Source: Micromonospora sp. M71_S20
Lineage (GTDB): Bacteria; Actinomycetota; Actinomycetes; Mycobacteriales; Micromonosporaceae
Assembly: GCF_003664255.1 (NCBI RefSeq)
Contig: NZ_RCCV01000001.1
Span: 434,001 to 498,000 of the forward strand
Length of the DNA stretch: 64,000 bases
Direction: 5' to 3'
The position numbers were made by a program, and so were the translations under genes. Below, piece by piece: positions 33,550 to 41,986 of the stretch; position 1 is the stretch's first letter, and each line of letters starts with the position of its first letter. The notes beneath the pieces are model-generated. The model was given only the letters and a program-made list of their open reading frames with translations. It had not been told where the DNA came from and did not search any database.

Positions 33550-33981
33550 ATGAGTGTCATCCGACCGACGACCGTAGAGGTCGAGACGTCGCTAAGGCTC
33601 GTCGCACCTGACGCCACCGCCTTGCCGGTGCGTGCCAGTCTGCGTTACGACCCTGCTGATCCGTATGCGGTCCATGTCCTGTTCCACGCCGAATCCGCCG
33701 GCGGCGAGGCGGTCAGTTGGTCGTTCGCCCGGGAGCTGCTGGTCACGGGCCTCGACGAGCCGGCCGGCATCGGGGACGTGCGGGTCTGGCCCTGGGCCAC
33801 CCCGCGCGGGGACTTCGTCGCGCTGGCGCTGTCGTCGCCCGACGGCAACGCCCTGTTCGAGGTGCCGCGCAGCGTCCTGGTGCGTTTCCTGCGCCGGACC
33901 TACGTCGTCGTCCCGCGCGGCCGCGAGGCCGAGCACCTGGACGTCGACACCGCGGTGAGCCGGCTGCTCGCCGGTCGCTGA
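33550..33981 (+). CDS. ssgB: SsgA-family sporulation/cell-division regulator (SsgB-like)
   Basis: A 143-residue SALP protein. Diagnostic blocks are LRYDPADPYAVHVLFHAE, SWSFARELLVTGL, GIGDVRVWPW and the C-terminal VRFLRRT...VDTAVSRLL. SsgB recruits FtsZ to future septa during sporulation with SsgA in streptomycetes, and its orthologues occur across spore-forming actinomycetes. The closer match to SsgB than to other SALPs is by memory of the pattern, so the symbol is probable, not certain. GGGGGGAG ribosome site. An AT-rich palindrome TGAATATTCA lies 137 bp upstream. Confidence 0.85.
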   Translation: MSVIRPTTVEVETSLRLVAPDATALPVRASLRYDPADPYAVHVLFHAESAGGEAVSWSFARELLVTGLDEPAGIGDVRVWPWATPRGDFVALALSSPDGNALFEVPRSVLVRFLRRTYVVVPRGREAEHLDVDTAVSRLLAGR

Positions 33982-34007
33982 ACCACCGGCCACACCGGCC
34001 GTCCGGG

Positions 34008-34036
34008 GCCGCGCGGATCTGCCGAGTCCGCGCGGC
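34008..34036. terminator. Hairpin between convergent ssgB and SDR genes
   Basis: GCCGCGCGGA / TCCGCGCGGC, a 10-bp stem with a 9-nt loop, 26 nt after the ssgB stop and 48 nt past the SDR stop. Confidence 0.7.
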
Positions 34037-34083
34037 TCCGGCCCACCAGGGGGTACGCGCACCGCCTCCCGCCCTTCGCCGGT

Positions 34084-34860
34084 TCAGCCGTGAGTGGTGA
34101 TGCCGCCGTCGACCGGGATCACCGCACCCGTGAGGTACGCGCCGGCGCGGGACGACAGGTAGATCGCGGTGCCGGCCATGTCCTCCGGCCGGCCGATCCG
34201 ACCCAGCGGCACCTGCCCCTCGATGGCGGCCCGGGAGGCGGGGTCGTCCAGCGCGAACGCCATCATCTTGCTCTCGAACGGCCCCGGCGCGATCGCGTTG
34301 ACGGTGATCTGCTCGCCGGCCAGTTGGTGGGCCAGGCTGCGGGTGAGCATGTGCACGGCGGCCTTGGTCGCCGAGTACGCGTACACCTCCATCATCGGCA
34401 CCCGGATGCCGTCGATGGAGCCGATGTTGATCACGCGGGCCGGGTCGTCGGCGCTGGCCGACGCGCGCAGCGCGGGCAGCAGCGCGGTGGTGAGCCGGAA
34501 GACCGCCTTGACGTTGACGGCCCAGAGCTTGTCGAACGCGCTCTCCGGGTACGACTCCAGCGGCGCGCCCCACGTCGCGCCCGCGTTGTTGACCAGCACG
34601 TCGAGCCGGTCGAACCGCTCCCGGACGGCGGCGGCCAGGCCCTCGGCGCCGGTGTCGTCGCCGAGGTCGGCGGGGATGGCCTCGCAGCGCCCCTCGGCGG
34701 AGAGTTCCTTGGCCACGGCCTCGCAGACGTCCGCCTTGCGGGACGAGATGATCACGTGTGCGCCGGCCCGGACGAAGCCCTGGGCGATCATCAGGCCGAT
34801 CCCCCGCGAGCCGCCGGTGACCAGGACCGTCTTGCCTTCGACCGAGAACAGATCCGTCAT
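34084..34860 (-). CDS. Short-chain dehydrogenase/reductase (RhlG/FabG-like)
   Basis: 258 residues. The cofactor motif is TVLVTGGSRGIGLMIAQGF, then NNAGATWGAPLESYPES. The catalytic set is NIGSIDGIRVP...YAYSATKAAVH, and the C-terminus is GAVIPVDGG. The MTDLFSVEGK start and the W-rich NNAG loop resemble the RhlG-type SDR subgroup often found near beta-oxidation genes. The substrate is not predictable. ATG 34866 (MGMTDL) is an alternative start two codons upstream. Monocistronic and convergent with ssgB. Confidence 0.9.
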   Translation of the reverse strand: MTDLFSVEGKTVLVTGGSRGIGLMIAQGFVRAGAHVIISSRKADVCEAVAKELSAEGRCEAIPADLGDDTGAEGLAAAVRERFDRLDVLVNNAGATWGAPLESYPESAFDKLWAVNVKAVFRLTTALLPALRASASADDPARVINIGSIDGIRVPMMEVYAYSATKAAVHMLTRSLAHQLAGEQITVNAIAPGPFESKMMAFALDDPASRAAIEGQVPLGRIGRPEDMAGTAIYLSSRAGAYLTGAVIPVDGGITTHG

Positions 34861-35162
34861 GCCCATCCCATCGCGAGTCGGCCGGGGCCGCCGGGGCGGG
34901 GCGGCCCGACCGGCGCGGACCCCGGCTCCGGCCGTGCCTCGACCGGACGGCGCTACCGCTCGGTAACGTAGCCCGGCCCCGACGACCTCGACAACCCCCG
35001 CCGGGCGGCCCGGGCCAGCCCGCCGCGCATCCGCGCGGCCCGGCGCACCGCTCGGCCGGCGGGAGCCCGCCGGCCGGGCCCGCGGTGCGACCGGCCGCGC
35101 GCGTGACCTGGGCGGCGCTCCCGGGATGCATTGGTCGTCGCTCCGGGCTACCGTCGCAGGCG

Positions 35163-36065
35163 ATGGTCTCTTCCGGTCAGCTCTCCCCCGCTCCGCCCGG
35201 CAACCTGGCGACCGCCGCCGCCGAGATCGACACGGTCGCCCTCGGTGACCTCGCCTCCGAGCCGCGCTGGCGTCGTCCGGTGCTGCTGGAGAAGGACCTG
35301 CTCGTGCTGACCACGGGCGGACACGGCACGGCCGAGCTGGATTTCCGCGCCCTGCCGTGCCGACCCGGCACCCTGCTGCGGGTGCGCGCCGGCCAGGTGC
35401 TGCGCTGCGCCGGCCCGCAGCTCGACGCGACGGTGGTGCGCTGGGATCCGGCGGCGCTGCGCGGACTCGACGTCGACCCGGACGCCGTCCCGGCCTGGCT
35501 CCAGCTCGCCGGCGAGGACGAGGACGCGGTGATCAACGAGGTGAGCCAGCTGGCGGTGGACTGCGAGCGCCACCGGGGGGTGGCCGCCGCGCGCGGACTG
35601 CTCCGCCACCAGCTCGCCGTGCTGCTGCTCCGGCTGTCGCTGCTGCCCGAACGCGCCCACCCGGCGACCCGGGCGGAGGCCGCCACCTTCCACCGGCTCT
35701 GCCGCGAGGTCGAGCGCGGCTACCAGCACACCCGCCGGGTCGAGGACTACGCCGCCCGGCTGGGCTGCTCGGTGCGTACGCTCACCCGGGCCTGCCTGGC
35801 GGTGACCGGGCGCAGCGCCAAGCAGGTGGTCGACGAGCGGGTGGCCCTCCAGGCGAGCCGGCTGCTGGCCGCCACCGACGAGCCGATCGCCCGGATCGGC
35901 CGGCGGCTGGGGTTCTCCGAGCCGACGAACTTCGGCCGGTTCTTCACCCGGGAGGTCGGGGTGAGCCCGGGCGCGTTCCGCGCGGCCCGTGAGCAGCCGG
36001 TACCCGGGCCGGTGGTCCGTCCCCGCCCGCCCGCCGACGCGGCCGGCCGGCCGCGCGGGGCATGA
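35163..36065 (+). CDS. AraC-family transcriptional regulator
   Basis: 300 residues with an N-terminal cupin-like sensing domain (about 25-120: LLEKDLLVLTTGGHGTAELDF, GTLLRVRAGQVLRC). The C-terminal double helix-turn-helix is AARLGCSVRTLTRACLAVTG and IARIGRRLGFSEPTNFGRFFTREVG, which matches the second AraC signature. It ends in a Pro/Arg tail. Start ATG 35163. The Rrf2 regulator gene follows after 7 bp, so the AraC, Rrf2 and GNAT genes are probably one transcript. The effector is unknown. Confidence 0.9.
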   Translation: MVSSGQLSPAPPGNLATAAAEIDTVALGDLASEPRWRRPVLLEKDLLVLTTGGHGTAELDFRALPCRPGTLLRVRAGQVLRCAGPQLDATVVRWDPAALRGLDVDPDAVPAWLQLAGEDEDAVINEVSQLAVDCERHRGVAAARGLLRHQLAVLLLRLSLLPERAHPATRAEAATFHRLCREVERGYQHTRRVEDYAARLGCSVRTLTRACLAVTGRSAKQVVDERVALQASRLLAATDEPIARIGRRLGFSEPTNFGRFFTREVGVSPGAFRAAREQPVPGPVVRPRPPADAAGRPRGA

Positions 36066-36072
36066 TGTCGGG

Positions 36073-36528
36073 GTGCAGATCTCCGCGCGCGGCGACTACG
36101 CGGTACGGGCGGCCCTGAGCCTCGCCACCGCGTACCCTCGGCTGCTGTCCACCCAGGCCATCGCCACGGAGCAGGACATGCCGCGCAAGTTCCTGGAGGC
36201 CGTCCTGGCCGACCTGCGGCGGGCCGGCATCGTCCGGGCGCAGCGTGGCGCCGAGGGCGGCTACACGCTGGCCCGGCCGCCGCGCGAGGTGACCGTCGGC
36301 GCGGTGCTGCGCGCGGTGGAGGGCCCGCTGGCCGGGGTGCGCGGGCTGCGCCCGGAGGAGACCAGCTACGAGGGCGCTGCGGAGAACCTGCCCGGGCTCT
36401 GGGTCGCGGTGCGGGCCGCCGTGCGGCGGGTGGTCGACGAGGTGAGCCTCGCGGAGATAATCAGTGGCCGGCTGCCCGCCCACGTCCGTAGGTTGACGGC
36501 CCTGCCCGACGCCTGGGAGCCGCGCTGA
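36073..36528 (+). CDS. Rrf2-family transcriptional regulator (no Fe-S cysteines)
   Basis: 151 residues from GTG 36073: VQISARGDYAVRAALSLATA, then a winged helix-turn-helix (LSTQAIATEQDMPRKFLEAV; LRRAGIVRAQRGAEGGYTLAR), the hallmark Rrf2 sequence, and a C-terminal dimerisation helix. It contains no cysteine at all, so it cannot bind the iron-sulfur cluster used by IscR/NsrR/RsrR. It must respond to another signal or partner. Its stop overlaps the start of the GNAT gene (TGATG), so the two are coupled. Confidence 0.92.
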   Translation: MQISARGDYAVRAALSLATAYPRLLSTQAIATEQDMPRKFLEAVLADLRRAGIVRAQRGAEGGYTLARPPREVTVGAVLRAVEGPLAGVRGLRPEETSYEGAAENLPGLWVAVRAAVRRVVDEVSLAEIISGRLPAHVRRLTALPDAWEPR

Positions 36529-37040
36529 TGCCCACCCCCACCCTGCACACCGACCGCCTGCTGCTGGAGCCCTATCGGCCGGACGACGCCGAGGACGCCG
36601 TGTCCCTGCTCGCCGACCCGGAGGTGGGCCGGTTCATGGGCGACGGCCCGCTGAGCGCCGAGGAGGCCGGCGCCCTCTTCGGGCGGATCTTCACGAAGGT
36701 CTACGCGGACGACCTCTTCGACGTCTGGGCGGTGCGCCGCGACGGTCGCTACGTCGGACACGCCGAGATCAAGCGGACGGACCAGGTCGACGGCCACGAG
36801 ATCATCTACGCGCTGGCGAAGCCGGCCTGGGGCGCCGGTCTCGGCACGGAGCTGGCCCGGGCCCTGGTCCGCTACGGCTTCGACACCCTCGGCCTGCCCC
36901 GCGTGTACGCGACGGTCGCCGACGCCAACCACGCCTCGCTGGCGCTGCTGGGCAGGATCGGCTTCGTCCACGAACGCGACATCGCCGAGGTCGACGGCGG
37001 TGTGACCCGCGTGCTCGTCGTCCACCGCGCCCCCGCCTGA
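36528..37040 (+). CDS. GNAT acetyltransferase, RimJ/RimL type
   Basis: 170 residues. The N-terminus TLHTDRLLLEPYRPDDAEDAV is the RimJ/RimL-type beginning. The acetyl-CoA site is near AKPAWGAGLGTELARALVRYGF (G-x-G-x-G/T). It closes with VYATVADANHASLALLGRIGFVHE, typical of Ala/Ser N-terminal or small-amine acetyltransferases. Translationally coupled to the Rrf2 gene by a one-base overlap. The substrate may be linked to the signal sensed by that regulator. Confidence 0.9.
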   Translation: MPTPTLHTDRLLLEPYRPDDAEDAVSLLADPEVGRFMGDGPLSAEEAGALFGRIFTKVYADDLFDVWAVRRDGRYVGHAEIKRTDQVDGHEIIYALAKPAWGAGLGTELARALVRYGFDTLGLPRVYATVADANHASLALLGRIGFVHERDIAEVDGGVTRVLVVHRAPA

Positions 37041-37117
37041 CGCCGCCCCCGGTAACCGGCGGCACGGTCCGCATTCCACACCCGCCCGCTGCGTGATGAG
37101 GGCGTGGCCCGGTCGGG

Positions 37118-37690
37118 TCAGGGCCGGGCCGGCGTGCCCGTCGTGGTGTAGCCGCCCCGGTGGTGCACCAGCGGGTCCCCGTCCTCGCCGCCGCCCAGCG
37201 CGAGCGGCTCGGCCACGAAGAGGGTGTGGTCGCCGACCGGCACCCGGTGCGCGACCCGGCAGAGCAGCCGGGCCAGCGCCCCGGTCAGCAGCGGCACGTC
37301 GAACGGCCCCGGCGTCCAGTGCGGATAGGCGGCGAACCGGTCGATCCCGCCGGTGGCGAAGACCCGGGCGGCCTCCCGCTGGTGGGCGCCGAGCAGGTGC
37401 ACGGCGACGTGCTCGGCCCGGGCGAAGACGGGCCAACTCGACGAGGCGGTCCCGAGGCAGAACGAGACCAGCGGCGGGTCCAGCGAGACCGACGTGAACG
37501 ACGTGGCGGTGAAGCCGGCCCTCACGGGCTCGCCGGAGCCGTCCGGGCGGGCCGACGCGGCGGCGTCCGGGGCGACGGTGGTGACGACGGTGACGGTGGC
37601 GGCCTGCCGGCGCAGCAGCGCCCGGAACAGGTCCCGGTCCACCGGCAGCAGGTCGGCGCCGCCCTGCGGGGACCACTCCACGGTGGTCAC
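37118..37690 (-). CDS. Flavin reductase family protein (split FMN-binding barrel)
   Basis: 190 residues with the flavin_reduct pattern: FRALLRRQAATVTVVTTVAP, then RAGFTATSFTSVSLDPPLVSF (the FMN-binding T-A-S-F-x-S loop), ASSSWPVFARAEHVAVHLLG and VGDHTLFVAEPLAL with a GYTT end. Supplies reduced flavin to a partner monooxygenase, which is not encoded nearby. Convergent with the GNAT gene (77-bp gap). Confidence 0.9.
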   Translation of the reverse strand: MTTVEWSPQGGADLLPVDRDLFRALLRRQAATVTVVTTVAPDAAASARPDGSGEPVRAGFTATSFTSVSLDPPLVSFCLGTASSSWPVFARAEHVAVHLLGAHQREAARVFATGGIDRFAAYPHWTPGPFDVPLLTGALARLLCRVAHRVPVGDHTLFVAEPLALGGGEDGDPLVHHRGGYTTTGTPARP

Positions 37691-38030
37691 GCCGGCTCCG
37701 GGCCCGGGCGGGCGCCGGGGGTGCGGGGCAGCCCTGCGTCGACGGGCGGGCGAGCCGCGTGGGGAAGATCGTCCCGCTGCGTCATCGCCCCATGCTGCCG
37801 GGGCCCGGGGCGCCGGTCAATGCCCCTATCGGGAGGGCGGGATCGACGTCGGCCGACACCGTCGCGAACCCCTATGCCGGCGGGTGGGGCTCGGCGCGCC
37901 CTCGGACGCAGAGGGGCCGGCACCGTCCCTCGGCACCGTCCACCCCGGACGGGCAGGGGTTTCACGATTCGGCGATCCGGGCATGTTCGGGTTCGACAGG
38001 GCAGGGAAGGGAATCGAAGGGAGCACGACG
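37691..38030. other. Intergenic, no gene
   Basis: 340 bp between the flavin reductase start and the DUF4236 gene. It holds the two divergent promoters. Short frames here have no support. Confidence 0.5.
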
Positions 38031-38210
38031 ATGGGTCTGATGTTCCGCAAGCGCAAGAAGTACGGTCCGATCATCCTGAACTTCACCGAGAACGGTTTCT
38101 CCTCCTGGAGCATCAAGATCGGTCGCTGGTCCTGGAACTCGCGGGCCAAGGCGCACCGGGTCGACCTGCCGGGTCCGCTGTCCTGGAAGCAGGACAAGTC
38201 CCGGGCGTGA
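38031..38210 (+). CDS. Small DUF4236 protein
   Basis: 59 residues, MGLMFRKRKKYGPIILNFTEN then GFSSWSIKIGRWSWN and HRVDLPGPLSWK. This matches the short actinobacterial form of DUF4236: a basic F-R-x-R-K start, then G-(F/V)-S and a Trp-rich strand. The function is unknown. Ribosome site GAAGGGAG. Easily missed because of its size, but the family pattern and its own terminator support it. Confidence 0.82.
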   Translation: MGLMFRKRKKYGPIILNFTENGFSSWSIKIGRWSWNSRAKAHRVDLPGPLSWKQDKSRA

Positions 38211-38221
38211 GGTCCCGAGGT

Positions 38222-38259
38222 CGAGCGGGGTGCCGGTGGATCCACCGGCACCCCGCTCG
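38222..38259. terminator. 38-bp perfect palindrome, bidirectional terminator
   Basis: CGAGCGGGGTGCCGGTGGA followed directly by its exact reverse complement (19-bp arms), between the DUF4236 gene and the convergent 38269 gene. GGATCC sits at the centre. Confidence 0.9.
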
Positions 38260-38268
38260 GCGTTCGCG

Positions 38269-39159
38269 TCAGGACGCCGTCCCGTCCTTCCGGGCCGAGA
38301 CGACCACGTCGCCGCCGAGCCGGCCGTGCTCCGGGTCGCGGGCCGCCTCCCCCGCGTCGAGCAGGCCGGTCAGCGCCCGGACGGCGTCGGACGACCGGTA
38401 GACGGTCGCGGTGAGGGCGTGTCGGCGCAGCTCGGTGACCGTACGGGGACCGGAGCGCGCCAGCTCCGCCAGCAGTTCGCGGCGCAGCGGGCCGGACTCC
38501 GGGGCCGGGACGACGTCGAGCAGCCGCCCCGCCGGGTCGCGGTAGCGCACGCCAGCGGCACCGTCGACCGCCCAGAGCGCCTCCTTGAACGCCTCCAGGC
38601 TCTTGTCCGACCTGGTCGCGAAGGCCAGCAGCCGCGCCGGGGCCCCGTCGGCGGGCACCAGCTCCACCTCGGTCGTCAGCGGGAACCCGGCGTCGGCGAG
38701 GGCGGCGCGCGCGGGGGTGCCGGCGGCGGTGGCGAGCAGCACGTCCGCCGGCTTGCCGACGGCCGCGGCGGTCAGCACGGCGGGATCGGCGGCGTCGTCG
38801 TCCACGACGGACAGCAGGGGCGCGCCGGCCGCGCCGCCCGCCTTGACCGCCACCGGCAGGCGGGCCGGACCGCCGGGCACGAGGTGCACGGCGACTCCCG
38901 CCGGCAGCTCCGCCTCCACGGCGCCGAGCCGGGCCGGCAGCTCCTCGGTGCCGTCGGCGAGCACCAGCACGGTGAGCTGGCGGCCCCGCAGCCGGTCGGC
39001 GTGCCGGGCGACCACCCGCAGCGCGGCCTCCGCGGAGCCGGCGTCGCCGCCGGCGTACGCCAGGGCCAGGGTGGCCCGGCGGGCGCGGTGCAGCGCCCCC
39101 GGCAGCCAGGTCTCCAGGTGTCGGACGAGCAGCTCGCGCAGGACGGCGTCGGTCGGCAT
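38269..39159 (-). CDS. Hypothetical protein resembling TcmP-type proteins, with a winged-helix end
   Basis: 296 residues. The central part has alternating strands (LTVLVLADGTEELPARL; APLLSVVDDD; DVLLATAAG). A conserved segment LAFATRSDKSLEAFKEALWA then VDGAAGVRYRDP follows. A C-terminal winged helix (LRRELLAELARSGPRTVTEL; ATVYRSSDAVRALTGLLDAG) completes it. The segment before the winged helix resembles the end of three-Cys-motif partner (TcmP) proteins (...GLxxMKxAxWxxD). The cysteines are lacking and the match is by eye. Function unknown. Conserved-looking backbone gene. Confidence 0.7.
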   Translation of the reverse strand: MPTDAVLRELLVRHLETWLPGALHRARRATLALAYAGGDAGSAEAALRVVARHADRLRGRQLTVLVLADGTEELPARLGAVEAELPAGVAVHLVPGGPARLPVAVKAGGAAGAPLLSVVDDDAADPAVLTAAAVGKPADVLLATAAGTPARAALADAGFPLTTEVELVPADGAPARLLAFATRSDKSLEAFKEALWAVDGAAGVRYRDPAGRLLDVVPAPESGPLRRELLAELARSGPRTVTELRRHALTATVYRSSDAVRALTGLLDAGEAARDPEHGRLGGDVVVSARKDGTAS

Positions 39160-39299
39160 GCTGCCGTTCTACCGCACGCCCGTCCCGGGCCGGGCACAGC
39201 TCCCCCACCCGGACCCGACGGCGCGGCGCGGCGCGCGGTCGGCGCGGCGTCCGGTCCCCGGGCCGGTCAGGGCGGGGGCACCGTCGGATCCCGGTCGGG

Positions 39300-39821
39300 T
39301 CAGGCCGGGACGGAGACGCCCACGCCGCCACGGGTCTGGCCGCCGTAGCGCCGCCGCTCGGCGTCCAGGTCGAGCCGGCCGATCCGCTTGCGGGCGGCCA
39401 GGGCGGCGTCGTCGAGCCGGTCGGCGGGCACCAGCCAGACGACCTCGAACTCCAGCCCGTCCGGGTCCTGGCCGTAGAGGCTCTTGGTGGTGCCGTGGTC
39501 GGACGCGCCGACCAGGGCGCCGGCGGCGGCGAGCCGCTGAGCGGTCACCTCCAGCTCGTCGAGGGTGTCGACCTCCCAGGCCAGGTGGTAGAGCCCGACG
39601 GTGCCGCGGCCGGCGGTGGAGGGGCCGGTGCCCGCGCCGACCTCGAACAGGCCGAGGTCGTGGTCGTTGGTGGAGCCGGGCGCCTGGAGGAAGGCGGCGC
39701 CCCGGAAGCCGTCCGGCGTCATCGGGATCGGCCGGAAGCCCAGCACGTCGCGGTAGAAGGCGACGCTGCGGGCGAGGTCACTGACGTAGAGCACGGCGTG
39801 GTTGAGGCGGTGGATTCCCAT
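39300..39821 (-). CDS. VOC-family (glyoxalase/extradiol dioxygenase-like) protein
   Basis: 173 residues. It starts MGIHRLNHAVLYVSDLARSV, then FYRDVLGFRPIPM and LYHLAWEVDTLDELEVTAQ, and closes with SLYGQDPDGLEFEVVWLVP. Metal ligands His8, His (LYHLAWE) and Glu (LEFEVV) are in place, as in catechol 2,3-dioxygenase-type VOC proteins. Probably cleaves or detoxifies an aromatic or electrophilic compound. It diverges from a MarR repressor with a perfect palindrome in the gap, so control by that repressor is likely. Confidence 0.9.
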   Translation of the reverse strand: MGIHRLNHAVLYVSDLARSVAFYRDVLGFRPIPMTPDGFRGAAFLQAPGSTNDHDLGLFEVGAGTGPSTAGRGTVGLYHLAWEVDTLDELEVTAQRLAAAGALVGASDHGTTKSLYGQDPDGLEFEVVWLVPADRLDDAALAARKRIGRLDLDAERRRYGGQTRGGVGVSVPA

Positions 39822-39844
39822 GCCACCGACGCTAGCGCGATTTT

Positions 39845-39858
39845 GTTGAACGTTCAAC
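39845..39858. promoter_or_regulatory. Perfect 14-bp palindrome, probable MarR operator
   Basis: GTTGAACGTTCAAC in the 59-bp gap between the VOC and MarR starts. The size and symmetry are typical of MarR dimer sites, and it lies where it would block both promoters. Confidence 0.75.
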
Positions 39859-39880
39859 TATCTGGCGTATGATGGGCGCC

Positions 39881-40333
39881 ATGACCCGCTGGCTGGATCC
39901 CGACGAGCAGCGCACCTGGCGCGCGTACCTGACCGCCTCCCGCGCGCTGATGGAGGCGCTGGACCGGGAGCTGCAACGCGACGCCGGGATGCCGCACGCC
40001 TACTACGAGATCCTGGTCCGGCTCTCCGAGGCGCCGCGGCGGCGGCTGCGGATGAGCGACCTGGCCGAGGCCAGCGGCTCGTCGCGCAGCCGGCTCTCGC
40101 ACGCCGTGGCCCGGCTGGAGGCGGCCGGCTGGGTCCGCCGCGAGGAGTGCCCCACCGACCGGCGCGGGCAGCTCGCCGTCCTCACCGACGAGGGATTCGC
40201 CACCCTCGCCGCCGCCGCGCCCGGCCACGTCGAGGGCGTACGCCGACACCTGTTCGACGCGTTGACCCCGGCCCAGGTGGACCAGTTGCGCCGGATCAGC
40301 GAGACGCTCGCCGCACACCTGACCGGTTCTTGA
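39881..40333 (+). CDS. MarR-family transcriptional regulator
   Basis: 150 residues from ATG 39881 (MTRWLDPDEQRTWRAYL); ATGs at 39869 and 39872 would add MMGA. The winged helix-turn-helix is RMSDLAEASGSSRSRLSHAVARLEAAGWVRREECPTDRRG with the wing R-R-G at the end, and a C-terminal dimerisation helix follows. Divergent from the VOC gene, the common arrangement for repressors that respond to aromatic acids or electrophiles. Confidence 0.92.
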   Translation: MTRWLDPDEQRTWRAYLTASRALMEALDRELQRDAGMPHAYYEILVRLSEAPRRRLRMSDLAEASGSSRSRLSHAVARLEAAGWVRREECPTDRRGQLAVLTDEGFATLAAAAPGHVEGVRRHLFDALTPAQVDQLRRISETLAAHLTGS

Positions 40334-40390
40334 CCAATACACTCCCGCTCGGGTCTTGTACTTACCGTCGTCGGATGAGCACGATGGGGC

Positions 40391-41953
40391 GTGCCTTCCG
40401 GCTTCGGTGATCTGACTGACCAGGCGCACCACCTGGTATCCGCCGGCGACCTCGCCGGCGCCCAACGGCTGCTCGCCGACGCGCTGACCGACGCCGATCC
40501 GCGTCCGGCCAACGCGACACCCGAGCTGGCCGAGGCCGCCAGCCTCCAGGCCCGCGTGCTGGTCGCCCTCGGCGAGCCGCACTCGGCCCGGGGCTGGGCC
40601 GCGTTCGCGTACGCGGCCGCGACCCGGCTGCACGGGCGCGCCGACCAGCGCACGGTGGCCGCCGCGGCCACCCTCGCGGCGGTGCTGCACCGGGTCGGCA
40701 GCTGGTCCCGCGCCGCCCGGCTCTACCAGGAAGTGATCATCGAGCTGACCGCGCTCGACGGTCCCGAGTCGCTGCGGGTGCTCGCCGCCCACGCCGACCT
40801 GGCCACCGTGGAGTACGCCCGCGGCCAGTGCCAGGTGGCCCGCGACCGGTTGCAGGACGCCTGGGAGCTGCACCGCGAGGTCTACGGCGACGGGCACCCC
40901 AGCGGCATCAAGATGCTGGCCCGGCTCGGGGCGATGCAGCGCGACTGCGGGCAGTTCGCCGAGGCGCACGACAACCTGGCGCTCGCCCGGGAGCTGTGCC
41001 GGCAGCACCTGCCGGCCGACGACCCGCTGGCGGCGCAGGTGGCGGCGCTGGCCCGGGCGGCGGCCAACCCGGACCATGTCTGTGCCGACACCGCGCCCGT
41101 CGGCCGGGACGGCCCGATCGTGCCGTCCGCGCGCACCCCGCCCCCGGGCGACGGGCCGACGACGGCGCAGCACCCCTCGCAGCCGGGCTACCGCCCGGCG
41201 GAGCCGGACCCGTACGCCGGGCCGCCGCACGTGGTGCCGACACCCCGGCAGCCCACGGAGGACCCGCCACCCGGCTGGTGGCCCCCCGAGGCCGACGCCG
41301 GGGACGGGCCGGCCGACAGCGCCGTGCCGCCGGCGGTCGTCCCCCTGGCCGGCGGCGCCACCGACGAGGCCGACGGGGTGCACCGGGTCCGCCAGCCCGG
41401 CGCGCCCGAGGAGCCCTACCAACCGTCGCGGCTGCTGCCGGTGCCGGTGCACCGCGCGCCGTCGCGGCGCGGCAACCGGCTGCTGCCGCTCGTCGTCGGC
41501 GGAGTCGTGGTGGTGCTGCTGGGCACGGCCGCGGTGATCGCCGGGGTGGCCGGGGTGGCCGGTGACCCCGACCCGGCGCCCCCGGCCGCGACCGGCGCGC
41601 CGGCCTCCACCCGGGCCGGGGACCCGGCCGGCACGGGCGCCCCGACCGCCGCCGGCCCGACGGCCGAGGCCGTGGCATCCCCCGGCAGCCCGCCGGGTTC
41701 GGTGACGCTGCGGGACAACCGCGACAACGTGGCGCTGCGCTGGACGTACCCGGCCGGCGGGGAGGGCCCCGTGGTCATCTCGGGCGGCCGGGTCGGCCAG
41801 GCGCAGACGGCCTTCGCCAACCTGCCCGCCGGCACCACCGCCTTCGTCGTCTACGGCCTGAACCGCAGCACCGACTACTGCTTCACAGTCGCGGTCGTAT
41901 GGTCGACCGACACGATCGCCCGCGCGCAGCAGGTCTGCACCCGCCGCGGCTGA
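40391..41953 (+). CDS. TPR protein with membrane helix and extracellular FN3-like domain
   Basis: 520 residues from GTG. The N-terminal 230 residues are TPR-like helices in the cytoplasm (LVSAGDLAGAQRLLADAL; WSRAARLYQEVIIEL; CGQFAEAHDNLALARELC). A long Pro-rich linker (230-360) is followed by one transmembrane helix (LPLVVGGVVVVLLGTAAVIAG, about 364-386). A second Pro/Ala/Thr linker and a C-terminal fibronectin III-like domain (VALRWTYPAGGEGPVVISGG; TDYCFTVAVVW) with two Cys complete the protein. It connects an internal scaffold with an external beta domain; the role is unknown. Conserved layout in actinomycetes. Confidence 0.85.
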   Translation: MPSGFGDLTDQAHHLVSAGDLAGAQRLLADALTDADPRPANATPELAEAASLQARVLVALGEPHSARGWAAFAYAAATRLHGRADQRTVAAAATLAAVLHRVGSWSRAARLYQEVIIELTALDGPESLRVLAAHADLATVEYARGQCQVARDRLQDAWELHREVYGDGHPSGIKMLARLGAMQRDCGQFAEAHDNLALARELCRQHLPADDPLAAQVAALARAAANPDHVCADTAPVGRDGPIVPSARTPPPGDGPTTAQHPSQPGYRPAEPDPYAGPPHVVPTPRQPTEDPPPGWWPPEADAGDGPADSAVPPAVVPLAGGATDEADGVHRVRQPGAPEEPYQPSRLLPVPVHRAPSRRGNRLLPLVVGGVVVVLLGTAAVIAGVAGVAGDPDPAPPAATGAPASTRAGDPAGTGAPTAAGPTAEAVASPGSPPGSVTLRDNRDNVALRWTYPAGGEGPVVISGGRVGQAQTAFANLPAGTTAFVVYGLNRSTDYCFTVAVVWSTDTIARAQQVCTRRG

Positions 41954-41986
41954 CGGGTCCTCCAGCGGCCCCGCGCAGCCGCTCCG

